DNA of 64,000 nt from Astrothelium macrocarpum (lineage: Eukaryota > Ascomycota > Dothideomycetes > Trypetheliales > Trypetheliaceae): assembly GCA_021030915.1 (NCBI GenBank), contig JAGEMR010000001.1:124001-188000 (forward strand), in the 5' to 3' direction. Made by a program: the position numbers and the translations under genes. This document shows positions 13,156 to 24,540 of the stretch, piece after piece (position 1 is the first letter of the stretch; each line of letters opens with the position of its first letter). The notes beneath the pieces were generated by a model. That model worked only from the letters and a program-made list of their open reading frames with translations. It was not told the origin of the DNA and ran no database searches.

Positions 13156-14274
13156 TCACACAAAGACATCCGTTTCAGCAGCTGCGGTGATTAGCAACTG
13201 TGGCCACTGCATCTTTGCTATTGCTGGTCTAACGTGAGTTACATGATGCTTGTGTTTATGCGTAGGCGTACCTTTTTTGTGCTGCTCATATGCAGCCTTA
13301 CGTATCTCTTGGAATTCTGGTTGATCTCCGACCCTATGAGGCCACGTATATTGAAGCATATTTAGTTTCATAGAGGCAAGGGAGCTTTGGGGTAGCTGAG
13401 TCGGATGTGAAAACGGCTTAAGGCCTAGAATGCGCACAGCGCTCCGAAACTTCTGAGCGTTGTCGTTTGAAAGCATTAATATCTCTGGATCAAGAAATTC
13501 TAGCATTGAGAGTGCGAAAGGCGGGCCCTCTTCACGAAAGTCACGATGCGCCTCTATGGAGCGAGATGACTTTGAGCCAGGTAGAACTAGGGTGCAAGCC
13601 GTGAATCGAGCACCCTCAATGTGCCATCTGTGCCGCGCGACTTCTAGAAGGCGGTTTTCTGGCTCGGTGACATGATGGTGGAAGATGACAACTTCCAGTC
13701 CAAAGTAATTCAGCAGGGCCTCCTTGAGACACTTTCCCGGCAAGCCTTCCTTTCTCCAAATCTTGGCAACTTCGATCTCCCATCCCGAATTTGTGTACAA
13801 ATGTTGATGCACCAAGTCGTCCATCCAGTCAGCAGCGAGGAGTTTCAAATGTTGTCCGCAGTATTTGCGGTTTTCGAAGTCGCATTCCGAACAAGGCCCT
13901 TCGTCCAACGTGTGCTCTTTTGAGGAGAAGCTTTCTTCGTCTCTGATAAGTTTTTGAGCTCGTTCATGCTGGTTTTCGTCAAAATGGTCGGTTAACTTGC
14001 ACGTTCCCAGGACACATCGGTAGGTAAGCATCAGTGAAGCTTGTATTTCGGTGCAGAGTGGTTCAGTCACAAAGGCCTCTATTATTGATACGATCTCTGT
14101 GGGAAGTCTGTTGATGTAGACATCTGGGCCCCTCCCACGTTTCACGCAAAGTTTGAGCATAGTAATAATCGGTAATGATTGAACATAAGCTTTTAGCGAA
14201 GCCGTGAGCTCAATAAATGCGACCGGCATTCCCCACGCGAGGACCACAGACGAATGGATTTCCGCCATGCTCAT
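13156..14274 (-). CDS. hypothetical protein, possible F-box-like N-terminus
   Basis: Single open frame of 372 residues from the first ATG (14274); I do not recognise the family with confidence. The segment INRLPTEIVSIIEAFV (about residues 53-68) resembles the start of fungal F-box domains, where LPxEI is followed by a hydrophobic helix. A Cys cluster (CSECDFENRKYCGQH) and a later basic tail follow. The reading frame near the C-terminus (about 13200-13275) also contains good splice signals (GTACGC donor, TAG acceptor), so the last 30 or so residues may be altered by an in-frame intron. No signal peptide. Its convergent neighbour is the phosphatase. Confidence 0.6.
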   Translation of the reverse strand: MSMAEIHSSVVLAWGMPVAFIELTASLKAYVQSLPIITMLKLCVKRGRGPDVYINRLPTEIVSIIEAFVTEPLCTEIQASLMLTYRCVLGTCKLTDHFDENQHERAQKLIRDEESFSSKEHTLDEGPCSECDFENRKYCGQHLKLLAADWMDDLVHQHLYTNSGWEIEVAKIWRKEGLPGKCLKEALLNYFGLEVVIFHHHVTEPENRLLEVARHRWHIEGARFTACTLVLPGSKSSRSIEAHRDFREEGPPFALSMLEFLDPEILMLSNDNAQKFRSAVRILGLKPFSHPTQLPQSSLASMKLNMLQYTWPHRVGDQPEFQEIRKAAYEQHKKGTPTHKHKHHVTHVRPAIAKMQWPQLLITAAAETDVFV

Positions 14275-15232
14275 GGCGACAGCTAGAGACAAGGTTTTAT
14301 GTGGGAACGTAGATGGCCGGTGAGGAGCGGCGGATCAGATATAATTGGCTGTACAGATTGGAATTATTCAGATTTGGGCACGTAGGCAAGAGCTCGTGCT
14401 ACCTGAGGTGCATAATTTGGTAAGTTCACCTTCATGGTTTTACCTGTCATGAATTCAGAGATGCTATCTGGTGCCAAGCCAATGCAGAACGGTCTCTGGC
14501 GATGCAGCATCAGAAGATGGCCCTGCTCTGCTGGTATCACTATCACGCGTGATCCTTGTCAGCGAGATAGTTGCTTGGGCAATAATCAACCGCCCCCTGT
14601 TAAATTAATCCACAACCAACGCAAACTTGAACCAAGAGCACCACATGGGGTCCCGAGCTAGTATTGGGCGCATTTCAAGGTACGTCGACATGCAAAGCCG
14701 CAGTGCTAACCTTCAGAATCCGTACGAAACTTTCATGCTGATCACTCATACAGAAATAACAGTAGAAGGCCAAACCGAGTTCCCTACCATTATTCCAGCC
14801 TTAGAACACTTATACTTTTTCGACTCAAGCTGATGCAGGCACTGGCGAATTCCGGTACCCTACATTTTCTTGCAAATATCCTTGGGGCTGGACTTACCGT
14901 CACAAGTACATGACAAATTTCCTGGACGTGCCGGTCTTGACGCCGCTTGAACAGGTTCCGACATACTCGAAAGAAGCTGAATCAATAGAAGATCCAAAGA
15001 AAAGAAGTTTAAAAATCAGCAGATAAACATAGGATAGCTTCAGGGTACCAACACTATAAGTAGTTTGAAGTTCGGAATTTCAACTACCAATATTATCCCA
15101 TTGTTGATCGGCATCGGGCAGAATAGGAAACATCTAATCTATCGAGGTTGCAAGATACGTACGGACATTCCTTTATAGAGACTATAGATACGCGTCCGAT
15201 CAGTCTTTGCTTCAGGAAATTATTTGGCTCTA
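14275..15232. other. spacer between hypothetical gene and aldo-keto reductase
   Basis: Upstream region of the 372-residue gene and 3' flank of the reductase, both minus strand. Open frames are short and show no family signal. Confidence 0.4.
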
Positions 15233-16180
15233 TCAAACTGAATATGGAGGCGCTTTACCAGCGCTCTTGTACTTCAACCACATGTCGTGATAGGCTGTTG
15301 CAAGTATGCTTGCTGGCAAAGGTCCATTCTCGCATGCCTTGAGATTCTCCTCCATCTGCTTTGCACTTCCTCCTAGAATAACTCCATCGTCTTTCTCGAG
15401 TGCTGAATGATGCATGATCCATCGGAGGATAGCCTCCTTTACACTCACGCCCTCCTTTTCGCAAACGCTGGTCAAGTCTTCGAGGAGTTTGAGCGAGACG
15501 TCGTTGACGTACATTTTCTGAAACTGAGACATTTCATCCATTCTGCTACCTTGTATTGGGTTGCGAAGGTCTTCGCTCGACTTGGAAAAGAAACTTCCAG
15601 CAAGCGGACTGAAAGCGTAGAATGCCATGTTGTATGCTCGAAGGGTAGGGAGCAATTCATCTTCCATTCCCCTCGTCAAGGGATTGTAGCATCCTTGATA
15701 GACAGAAGGGAGAATATATCCCTGCTTTTTGCAGATGCCATAAATGGATCGGACTTCGGACACATTGAAATTAGATACACCGAAGCGCTCAAACTTGCCC
15801 TGCCGGTGAAGTTCATTGATAGCCTTGCATGACTCTTCCAGAGAGGTCTTTCTGTCGGGACCGTGGAAGTAGTAGAGATCCATTCTTTTCAATCCAAGAG
15901 CTTTGAGACTGGCATTGCAGTTGGCAATTATATTCTCGTAAGAGAGAGATCCAGGAGCAAAGCCAGGAGCCTTAGTTGCAATCGCAAAGTTTTCCTTCGA
16001 TGAAACAGATCCGAGAAGCTCTTCGCTCCTGCCACTGTTGTAGACTCGTGCGGTGTCTAGCTCTTGTATGTTGTGTCCTTTCAGCATCGTGAGGAATTCA
16101 GTAAGTTGGCCTGTTGTGGCCATTGAAGCAGAACCCTTGGCAATTGAACCCCCCATAAGTCCAACAATGACTTTAGGCAT
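15233..16180 (-). CDS. aldo-keto reductase (AKR7/aflatoxin-aldehyde-reductase type)
   Basis: NADPH-dependent aldo-keto reductase acting on aldehydes, a cytosolic TIM-barrel enzyme. Intronless, 315 residues, full family length. The catalytic tetrad is present: D42 and Y47 in LDTARVY, K70 in IATK, H106 in YYFHGPD. Other family signals are ERFGVSNFNVSEV (substrate/barrel strand), YNPLTRGMEDELLP, FYAFSPLAGS and the cofactor-binding ILGGSAKQMEENL near residue 270-285. The short N-terminus MPKVIVGLMGG is typical of the AKR7 group found in fungi, where members are often called aflatoxin B1 aldehyde reductases; the true substrate is unknown. A TATA-like box lies about 190 bp upstream. Confidence 0.93.
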   Translation of the reverse strand: MPKVIVGLMGGSIAKGSASMATTGQLTEFLTMLKGHNIQELDTARVYNSGRSEELLGSVSSKENFAIATKAPGFAPGSLSYENIIANCNASLKALGLKRMDLYYFHGPDRKTSLEESCKAINELHRQGKFERFGVSNFNVSEVRSIYGICKKQGYILPSVYQGCYNPLTRGMEDELLPTLRAYNMAFYAFSPLAGSFFSKSSEDLRNPIQGSRMDEMSQFQKMYVNDVSLKLLEDLTSVCEKEGVSVKEAILRWIMHHSALEKDDGVILGGSAKQMEENLKACENGPLPASILATAYHDMWLKYKSAGKAPPYSV

Positions 16181-16371
16181 GATGAGATAGAAAAGACTGT
16201 GAATGGATGGTTCTCTGGAAACTTGTTAAGCTTGGAGAGAAAAGTAGAGCACTGTCTACAGTTAAGACTGTGAGTATCGTTCTCCTTTGTGTCAAACGGC
16301 GTGTTGCGAGGAATCAAGGGGCGAAAGGTTGGATCTGGGCCTTCAACAACGGCGTACGACTCGTAGCCGCC

Positions 16372-16379
16372 TATTTATA
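16372..16379 (-). promoter_or_regulatory. TATA-like box for the aldo-keto reductase
   Basis: TATAAATA on the minus strand, about 190 bp before the ATG at 16180, in a GC-mixed context. Position fits a fungal promoter with a 100-150 base 5' UTR; inferred only. Confidence 0.4.
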
Positions 16380-17485
16380 ATGCAACATGGACGGCCACCC
16401 CGTGCTGGACCATAATATATTACCAGTATATTTACTGCATTCGCCAAGGCTCTCGTAATTGGTCGAGTCAACAAAAGAACTGATAGCAGAAGGCGAGCGG
16501 CCGCATTGTCCGCACACTAAGGTACCTTAGCTCGTCAGTGCTATAGATAGTAATCGTTAATACCTACTGATTCTGAGTGACAACGTCAATGCTTGGACAC
16601 ATATTAACCACTGACAATGCTTGTTCATATCACAAACGTGTTTCGAAGCCGACAGGTTCGATTCGATTCGATTCACATGTATTAGATGCCTATTGCTCCC
16701 ACCAAGCCCAGTGGCTCATCCCTGATGCACGCTACGTACGAAGCACATTTTGCTCAAAGACAGCATTCCCACACTCCTCGCATACGAATCAGGTGCTCGT
16801 AGAAACTCGCAGAAAAAGACTCGCGCCAATGCGCCGCTGTTGCAGGTATACAGCACTCCCGTCAGTAACGAAAAAGTAGCAGCGGAGGAAATGGGAGGAA
16901 CAGCAAGACGAGAAAAGCTTCCCCGTTATGTGAGGGAAGAAACAGTGTGACAATACTCTGTCATAGAAAGAGAAAAAAAAAGCGAAAGGGCGTTCCAAAT
17001 TCTTCCACAGCTATCAACAACATGGCGCCGCCCTTCCATCTTGCGTGTGTCCACCCCCCCTTGTCTCATTCCCCACAATGATCATTGTATCCCCCATCCT
17101 TCTTCTCAACCGTCTACGAGCTTTTTTTTTGGTGCGTGAGAGAGTCCAAAGCTGCCACCCTAAGAGATCTGTATTGAAAATCCACCCAATGACGGGCCAG
17201 TATTCCATGAGCAAATGTGCGCTACTACCAGGCTATGCTGTCCAGGATGGAGATTTGAGTGTGTGTGCTCATTAACCTGAAAAAATAACAAAAAATGTAA
17301 GGAGTAAGAAAGGTCCGATAGGAAGGTACAGAATTGGTCGGGAGTATAACGGGTTACACTCGTTTCCATGCTGTGCAAATAAGGGCCAGAGTCTTTGGAA
17401 ATCAATGACCCCGCCCAATCCCCAGAGAACGCCGTTTACCCACAGGATCGTGGGTAGATGCAGATTGGATACTGGGTGATCCTTA
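16380..17485. other. spacer with a short ATTCG microsatellite
   Basis: Upstream of the aldo-keto reductase and downstream of the BNI4-like gene. It holds a pentamer repeat of ATTCG (three to four copies, about 16655-16673) and a poly-A run near 16973. No coding frame is supported. Confidence 0.4.
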
Positions 17486-20259
17486 TTAGAAGAAGTGGGT
17501 ATGCGGTTTAGATAGCTCGTGAACCTCCATTTCCTATAACTCAAGTTAGCAATCGGACCAATGGTGATTGCACGTGGCAATCGACAGAGTCGCCAATGGG
17601 TGCACTGAGAAATGTCACAGGCCACAAGAGAAATAATTCACCAAACACCTGCTAGAGAGCCTCTCAAGGATATCAAATAGTATGTTTTTGACAAGTGCTC
17701 ATCAATGAATGGAATGTTTCTTTGCCAATAGCTCGAAACTGGGTGAGGGATCTCCACAGCGTGTGTTTGGCCAATTTCTCTTGCTCTGTGACATTTCCCG
17801 CAGCAACCCCAAGCAGAGTATTGAGAACATACCATTTTGAAGGAATTGAGCTCTTCTTTGATTTGCTGCGCCAATAGCGGCGTCAGGCGATTGCAAGTGG
17901 CGATATCCCCCCTGCGATCGTACTCTTGAGCAGCGTAGACCTCATGGAACTGAATCCGAGGACTAAAGCTGATGTTTCGTGATGGTGTTCCCGGATTTAG
18001 GCGCGAGAACTTTTGGGTGAAGTAGTCCATGTCTCCTACATTTGTGGGTGTACCTAACCGTTTCGAGTTATCATCTACAGGTGTACTGGGCCCAGTGGAA
18101 GCTGGGCTATCATTGATACGAGGGATTTGTGGTAAGCCGGTGAACTCGCCGATTTTCTGATCAACAGGATGGTTGACTGGAGACGACGTTACAGAGCTGG
18201 TCGGGACACCTATCGATGATGTTAGCGATTTGCACTACCAATGAGAATGCAAAGTCTTTCGTACGCTTGAGAATGCTTTTCTTGATTGAAAGAGCAGAGT
18301 GCACTTCAGCCCGCTCTCTCTCACCGCCCATAAAAGTCTTGCGAGAGGAAGTGTCAATGCTGCTCGTATTGGAAGGTTTCTCATCCAAAACGCCAGCACT
18401 AGCAGCATCGAGGGAATTCCTTTCAAGTTTGGGAAATCCTGTGCCACCTCCTACTTGTTCACCTGGATGAACATTGACATTGACCTTTTCACGTTCAGCT
18501 TCTACAGTGACCATGGATACCTGCGCAGCAGGTGGTTGTTGAACTGGTCCATCCGCAGCAGGCACACCAATCACGGACTTGGGGCGGAAGAGTCCCTTGA
18601 TAGACCGGGCTCCCTTCTTGGCACCTTTACCCATTTTCCGAAGCATAATGGATGCCGATGAGGCTGTCGATGAAATGGATAAGTTGTCGGTAGATCCTGA
18701 AAACCCACCTTGACCAGAATAAATCCCTGCTCCAATACCTGCAGCTTCTTGGCGTGCAGCGATGGCTGCATGCTCAGCTTCTTCGGCGTCCTCAGAAGAC
18801 TGGACGGGCTCATTCTTTGTCAACTTTTTCGGTGGGCCAGCTTTACTATCTGCACGATTGAGCTCCTGAGCACTACCAAACGAAAAGGCTCGACGTAATC
18901 TTGATTTGACACCTTGTCTCGGATCTCGTTCATTGAGAGCAGCGAGCGACTGCGCAGCAGTCGAGGGTGGCGGCTTGGTGTACGCTGGTGCAGGCGTAGG
19001 GGCCTGAGTAGGCATTGGGGCTTTTGCAGCTACTTGAGCCCACGATCTACCTTCATTTGGATTTTTGGGCCCATCTTCACGTGTTGTCATTGGCTTAGAG
19101 AGCGGTGATGGATTAATGATGCGTTTGGTAGCATCCGAGGAACCTCGTGGAGGTATACTGACAGGCTTTGCTTCAGGGCGAACAGCGGAAGGATTCATCT
19201 GAGATGGAGTCGACACAGCAGTAGACGGCGATTCACGGCGAGACTTGAACGATGGTTAGTATTGCGTGTCGAAGCAGCGGAATGGATGACCCGAATTCTA
19301 CTTACCGAAGTCGGCCTCACGTCTGTGCGTATTGGAACAACGTTTTCTTTGGATACACTTTCTTTGCTTGAAGTTCTTTCATGGTGGGAGATGGGTCGAC
19401 TGGCCTGCTGAGTGGCGTCTCGGATTTGAGGCGACTTGGTCGAGTTTGACTCGGCAGGAGGAGAGGGGTTCGCCCATCCACTCGTGTCAACATTTGCAAG
19501 GCTTCGCCGTCTGTATCTCTTGGCAAGTTCAGGAGCACCTTGTCGAGGCACCACACTATCGTCGGCACTCATACCGGAGCCAAGACTTCCGCTCCTCGGT
19601 CTTGATTGCGAGATTGATTCATCACTGGAAGATGGCTGGCCAGCTGCAGCAATTCCATTGCCGGTCGCTTGCGTCGACCCTTTTGCGGATTGACTGGAAA
19701 CGTTTGTTTCAGCTCTACGGTGACCTCGTCTATATCTATCTGGAGTAGACTTAGGGCTGGTGACATCAAGAGCGAGGGTAAGGTCTGGTAGTGAGGTGGA
19801 CAAAGTCATAACAGGTGCAGTTCTTGGACTGACATCCATCAATTTTTTAGTGTTCACAGAAATTGCAGAATCGTCCTGAGACACAGAAGGATTTGAGCCA
19901 GATGAAGCAGAGGACTGGCTTGATGTCGAAGAAGTAGCGGCATGGCCGTGACGGAGCCCGGGTGGCGGTAGTCCTTGGGTGGTGGTATGATTGGAGATAT
20001 CCGGAGCGGAGCTGGTCCTGACATCGTTACGTAGGTGAGGAGTGTGTTGGAAAGCGTACGGAGCCACGGGTGCCGATGAAGCTCCTCTGTATCCCATCCC
20101 ATTTGAAGTATTGAAGACACCGCGTGTGGATGGTGATTGTCGGGTCTGTTGTGACTGTCCCAATGCCCCATTGTGAAAAGCATCGGCAGACGAGGGCCGA
20201 GAGTGCATCATGGAGTGATTTGCAGGGGATTGCAGAACAGGTGCCAGTACCTCAGCCAT
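17486..20259 (-). CDS. BNI4/AFR1-type morphogenesis scaffold (PP1-binding C-terminus)
   Basis: Large, mostly disordered scaffold with the conserved C-terminal block shared by yeast BNI4, AFR1 and fungal relatives, which recruits protein phosphatase 1 (Glc7) to sites of polar growth. Four exons on the minus strand: 20259-19306, 19243-18265, 18209-17833, 17533-17486; 2358 nt, 785 residues. The C-terminus reads ISFSPRIQFHEVYAAQEY, then DRRGDIATCNRLTPLLAQQ, then IKEELNSFKMEMEVHE and ends THFF. The last intron (299 bp, CTAAC branch near its 3' end) must be removed to give FKM-EMEVHE. RIQF is a likely RVxF-type phosphatase docking motif. Upstream are Ser/Thr/Pro-rich tracts and a basic KMGKGAKKGARSIKGLFRPK patch (about 500-520). 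Calling it a BNI4 orthologue rather than a paralogue is inference. Confidence 0.85.
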
Positions 20260-21337
20260 GGGGCTTGGTGAGGAAAGACTTCGTGGGTTTGAAGCGTGAA
20301 AGGAAGTCTAACTAAGAAACAGCAGAGAAGTCAGCCTCGTGCCCCGGCAATGGGTGAAACAAATCTTGATGAGTGATGTCGAAACAGGTTGTCGTGCCGG
20401 ATGCCGTTGTGAGGGGAGAAGTAAGGTCTTGAAAGCTGTCACGTAAACCCCTTTCGCTTATAGTGGCACGGGTAAACACGCGACGAAGACCGCAAGGGCC
20501 AGACGTACAGATAAACACAGTGTAATAAGACAATGCTAGAATCGAAGTCGTATCGTGATCGTGTCGAGGGCGTATTAGCTGTCCAGGATGGCCAAGAAGC
20601 GATGACACAACAGGTATCGCAGGCCTTGCCGGGACGGATGCTAAGGCATGCAAAGGGAAAAATACGTCCTGCCGGAGCGGACGAGGAGAGGGAATCAGAC
20701 GGGCATTGAAGCTTGAGAGGCCGACCAGGCAGGAGACCAGTCGAACGTCGCGTTTCGAAGGGTGGAGAGGACAGTGAGGGCAAGCGAATGTTGGGGCAGT
20801 CCAGGGGGGAAGAATGGATGTCGAGGAGGATTGGAGGCGAGGAAGGCAGTAACGGGCAAGAGAAAACAGCTACAGCAGGCAAAAAAGAACAGAGCAAAGA
20901 AAATGCACAATCAACGGGCGCCGGCCTGATAGAGAAGGGCGTGGACAGGCGGCGGGGGTGGAAAGGGGAGACAGGTTAGGCTGAGGAGGAGCTCTGGACG
21001 GTGGGAATAATCATGGGGGGGAGAGAATGGGATGGGAGACTCGTTGTTTCGGCAAGCCAGCCTGGCGCCAGCCCACCCATGATTGGCCCCTCGCCCACAC
21101 TCTCGCCCTCTCCAGGGGGCCACGGCCTCTGATGCCAGCTAACTAACTAATGAACGACTCCGTGCTCGTCTGCTTTGCGTAAGTATGTACGGAGTAGTGG
21201 TGCTGCTGGCCACGGCCTTGCCACACCCTCAATGGCACCAACTCGCCCGCCCTCCTCCTTCTTTTTCCCTTCCTGCTCCAGCACCATCCATTGTCCGTCT
21301 GGTCGCCGGAGAGGAGCAGTTGCATCGAGCCATGATG

Positions 21338-21358
21338 CTGCTGCTGCTGCTGCTGCTG
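21338..21358 (+). repeat. CTG trinucleotide repeat, seven copies
   Basis: Seven perfect CTG units in tandem in non-coding DNA upstream of the BNI4-like gene. Confidence 0.9.
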
Positions 21359-21443
21359 CTATCGATGGCACCGCTTGTCCCGTTCCACGCCTCTGCAGCG
21401 CTAGGTCCGAAGTCGACCCTGGGGGCTTATGCACTCTGGCGTT

Positions 21444-21468
21444 GGGGGGGCCCGGGCCCGGGCCCGGG
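21444..21468 (+). repeat. G-run plus CCCGGG tandem palindrome array
   Basis: A run of seven G followed by three CCCGGG units. Each unit is self-complementary, so the array can fold back on itself. Confidence 0.9.
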
Positions 21469-24400
21469 TGACGCGATGCCAAAAGAGTGCCCTCGCTGCC
21501 GCCACTCCAGAGATGCTCTCCTTGGCCTGACTGATTGACTGCTCCGTACAAGCACCGTAATAATCCCGAAACGCTCGCCCAGTCTCTTTCCGATCCAGCC
21601 GCCCTTACCGTGCACTCAGTGTCTGCTCAAACGGGCACTGCTCTGAATTTCTTTTGTGCCATCTAAGCGTCAACACATCGCCGGCAAAGCTAGCAAAGTA
21701 GCCGACTGTCATTAGCAGCCAGGCCAGTCACCAGTGGCTCTCTCCCTTGATGGACCATGGCAACTGATGGGTCCTGCAAGCGGCGGGGGGAGCGAAGGTC
21801 GGCTTCCTCTCCGCCAATGGTCGGCGAATGTCGCCAAGAATTTCCTTCACATGTCGTCCGTTGCTATTGCTCAATGGTGATGGGGATTGGCGTGCTGCAA
21901 CTCGATCATGATTAAGGGTTTGCAGCAGCAGCCGCCGCCAGGCATCGCGTTGTATCTAGGCCTCTCTCGCCAACAGAACACGCAATCGCGGGTGCTCCCC
22001 ACCTGATTGGGAATAGCACCGCATGGGTTGACATGCCTGACGAACCAGCAATCTCATCCTCGTCGACTTGACTGTCACTGTCCAGCGGACTTCTGTTTCA
22101 TATTCAAGAGCTCTCTACGGAGATCTTCATCTCCATAAATTCATTCCAGCCCCCAGCGGCAGTCAGTCAAAGCTACCCGTATCGTAAAGTGAATCCACGA
22201 CGCAATCTCGAGCAATCTAACATAGATGCGGACCGGCATCCCCCCAGAACTGCTTTACGTTTCGGTGCGGGACTTGAACTTTCCGCGAACAATACCAGTA
22301 CCACTAGTCAGGTGGGAACCAGAAAATGGCCCAAGTCCCCTCAGGCACCAGGGCCGCCCTGCACGACTCAATCCTCTCGCAGCCCCCTAGGTTTTTGCCC
22401 GTAAAGCGGGTGATTGGAAGCAGCTCTTCCAAAAAATTTTGAGCACTGTATCATTGACCCCACATTTTCTGTATGGTCGCTGCAGGTGCGGCCTCAGTCT
22501 GAATCTTCCCTTGCAATGATATGCAGACTAACCCGCACTCCTTTTGCTCGCCATCCAGTCATGTGCTTCCGTTTTTTAGCGTTACATCCTTCGCCATCTC
22601 TCTTCTTCAGCCATGCTCGACAAAGTTAACCATATCTGGCTTTTCAAGATCTGCGGCGCGGGCGAGATCGGATCGGACATTTATTTTGGAATTGGACCGG
22701 TCGATGAGCCGCCACAAAACATTGACACAGATGCTCGAAATGACGCCTCGTAGAAATTTTGATGTCAAGCATCTATCGCTCAAAGATGGTGATGGCTCTT
22801 TAGTTTGCAGCATTAACCCTAAGGCGGGATTTTGCCTGCTTTCATCCGGCTTTAAGACCAAGCCTTACGGTGCTTGGCTCCGATCTGTGCTACGGGTATT
22901 CCGCCAAGCGGTCCATAGCTTGGAATTGGAAGCATTATTGAACCTAGCCGTTTCGTAGTTCCCGTTCAACGTCACAAAGCCCGATCTGGCGGGTCAAATA
23001 GAATCTTGGTTTTAATATCCATGGCCTTGTGGGTTTAAAAGAGATCTTAATATAATCAAACTTTCCTTTCCCTGAGAATCTTCACCTACTGGTCCAAGTA
23101 CTCGATGCTCTCACCGCCCACGCCCAGTCCAGATCGTATTTCTAAAAATTCCCTGCACCTTTTCTCTCCGGCTCAGCGGAATCTTGCGTCACAACAAGCG
23201 AGTTTCAGCCCTTCCCTGCGCCCGAGCCTAGCGACTGAATTACGAAGTTGTACAGGTCACACCGTACCGTGCCTAAGGTTCGACTCGTTAACAACTGAGT
23301 GAGTAGGGAGGTGGGACATTCTTACCGCATCATCTCAACACGATTGTGGTATTTTGATTGTTGTTCATCTGTGTCTATTGAAAAATAAACGCATATTATC
23401 CGAGCTTCTCGCCGACAAATTTTGTTGTCTTATTCTTCCCCCTCGTCTCATTGCTTTAAACAGGAGTTTCTTAACAAATTTATTGTGGCCTTCGTTTGGA
23501 GGTAACAAATCAGAGCTTGCCAAGTGACAGCTTCGTATACAGGACGCAGCGTGCACATATTCTCACACTTCATCTTTGATTGCAATCAGTCCAAGCTCTT
23601 CTCAAGTTTGCACTGTCATGTAATGATCCTAACCCACGATCAAAGACCACTGCTCACAGAAACCCATGTCCAGCCATCTAGGGGCCCTTGCCTCTCCTTG
23701 CTGGAATACAGATAAGCAGAATTGGATGCTTGCTAGCGCTCAAGGTTTCGACTCATTAGACAAACTATGACGCAACTTGACTACTTTGATTTCAGGGACT
23801 TCGGATCCGTTGGTGTTATTTTACTCAACTATGACATGGATTCAGTACCCTTGCAAAAGCCCTACAGTCAACTTTATCTCTTATCTCGTCATCATAATGT
23901 CCTTAATACGGCTACGTGAAGAGCCAGGGCTGTCCCTGAAAAAAATATCAATTTGTCTTAGATTTCTAACCAAATCGAAATGATAGAATATGATATACGT
24001 CTTACTCTTAGCCGATGAACAGAGCAATTTTTTTGGGCTTCTAGGTCACAGGCGAATATAGAATTCATGGAAACGAAGATTTTTGATTTCACTCGAATCG
24101 TTGAAGTAGGTGGCCCCCAATACTTACAATAGATGCACCAATAGATAGCAAAGATCGATTCGTCGCGAATACGTCCGGCAAGAATGCAAGAAACTAAATT
24201 GCCGGTTTTCCACAAGTCTTGTTGCATTGCAGCATTAATGTTCATCTGCAATTCTAAAACACTCAGGACCTCATGACCAGAATGCATGAAAATGGATCTG
24301 CGCCAGGGATGATACACGCACAGACCATGAGGCGCATATCCACACCATCAGCCTCACCACCACACTTACCGCTTCAGCAAATCAAAGCTATTAACCGCTA

Positions 24401-24540
24401 AAGTGTATTTCCAATAGAGTATGTTGGAGCACACGTTCATCCCATTTAGTCGACCAATCTAACACATCACCTTCCCTCCAAACACCCGTATACGTCACTC
24501 TCATCCTCTCACCTTTCTCGAAGCACCCCGTCATCCCACC

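Larger units (their letters stand above)
20260..24540. other. 4.3 kb gene-poor, GC-rich upstream region
   Basis: Lies between the divergent BNI4-like (-) and ARL3 (+) starts. The left part (to about 21100) is C/T-rich on the minus strand and may be a long 5' UTR of the BNI4-like gene. It contains a CTG repeat (21338-21358) and a CCCGGG array (21444-21468). Several open frames of 60-145 codons exist on both strands, none with recognisable content. No tRNA or other structured RNA was identified. Confidence 0.45.

Noticed and set aside
16640..16680. ggttcgattcgattc resembling a tRNA T-loop
   Set aside because: It is part of an ATTCG microsatellite; stems do not pair.
20713..20979. 88-codon plus ORF rich in Arg, Gly and Glu
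   Set aside because: It is the reverse of a C/T-rich leader upstream of the BNI4-like gene; composition explains it.
22255..22290. tRNA-like T-arm on the minus strand (gttcaagtcccgcacc)
   Set aside because: The five-base stem does not pair and no D-arm, anticodon arm or acceptor stem can be built around it.
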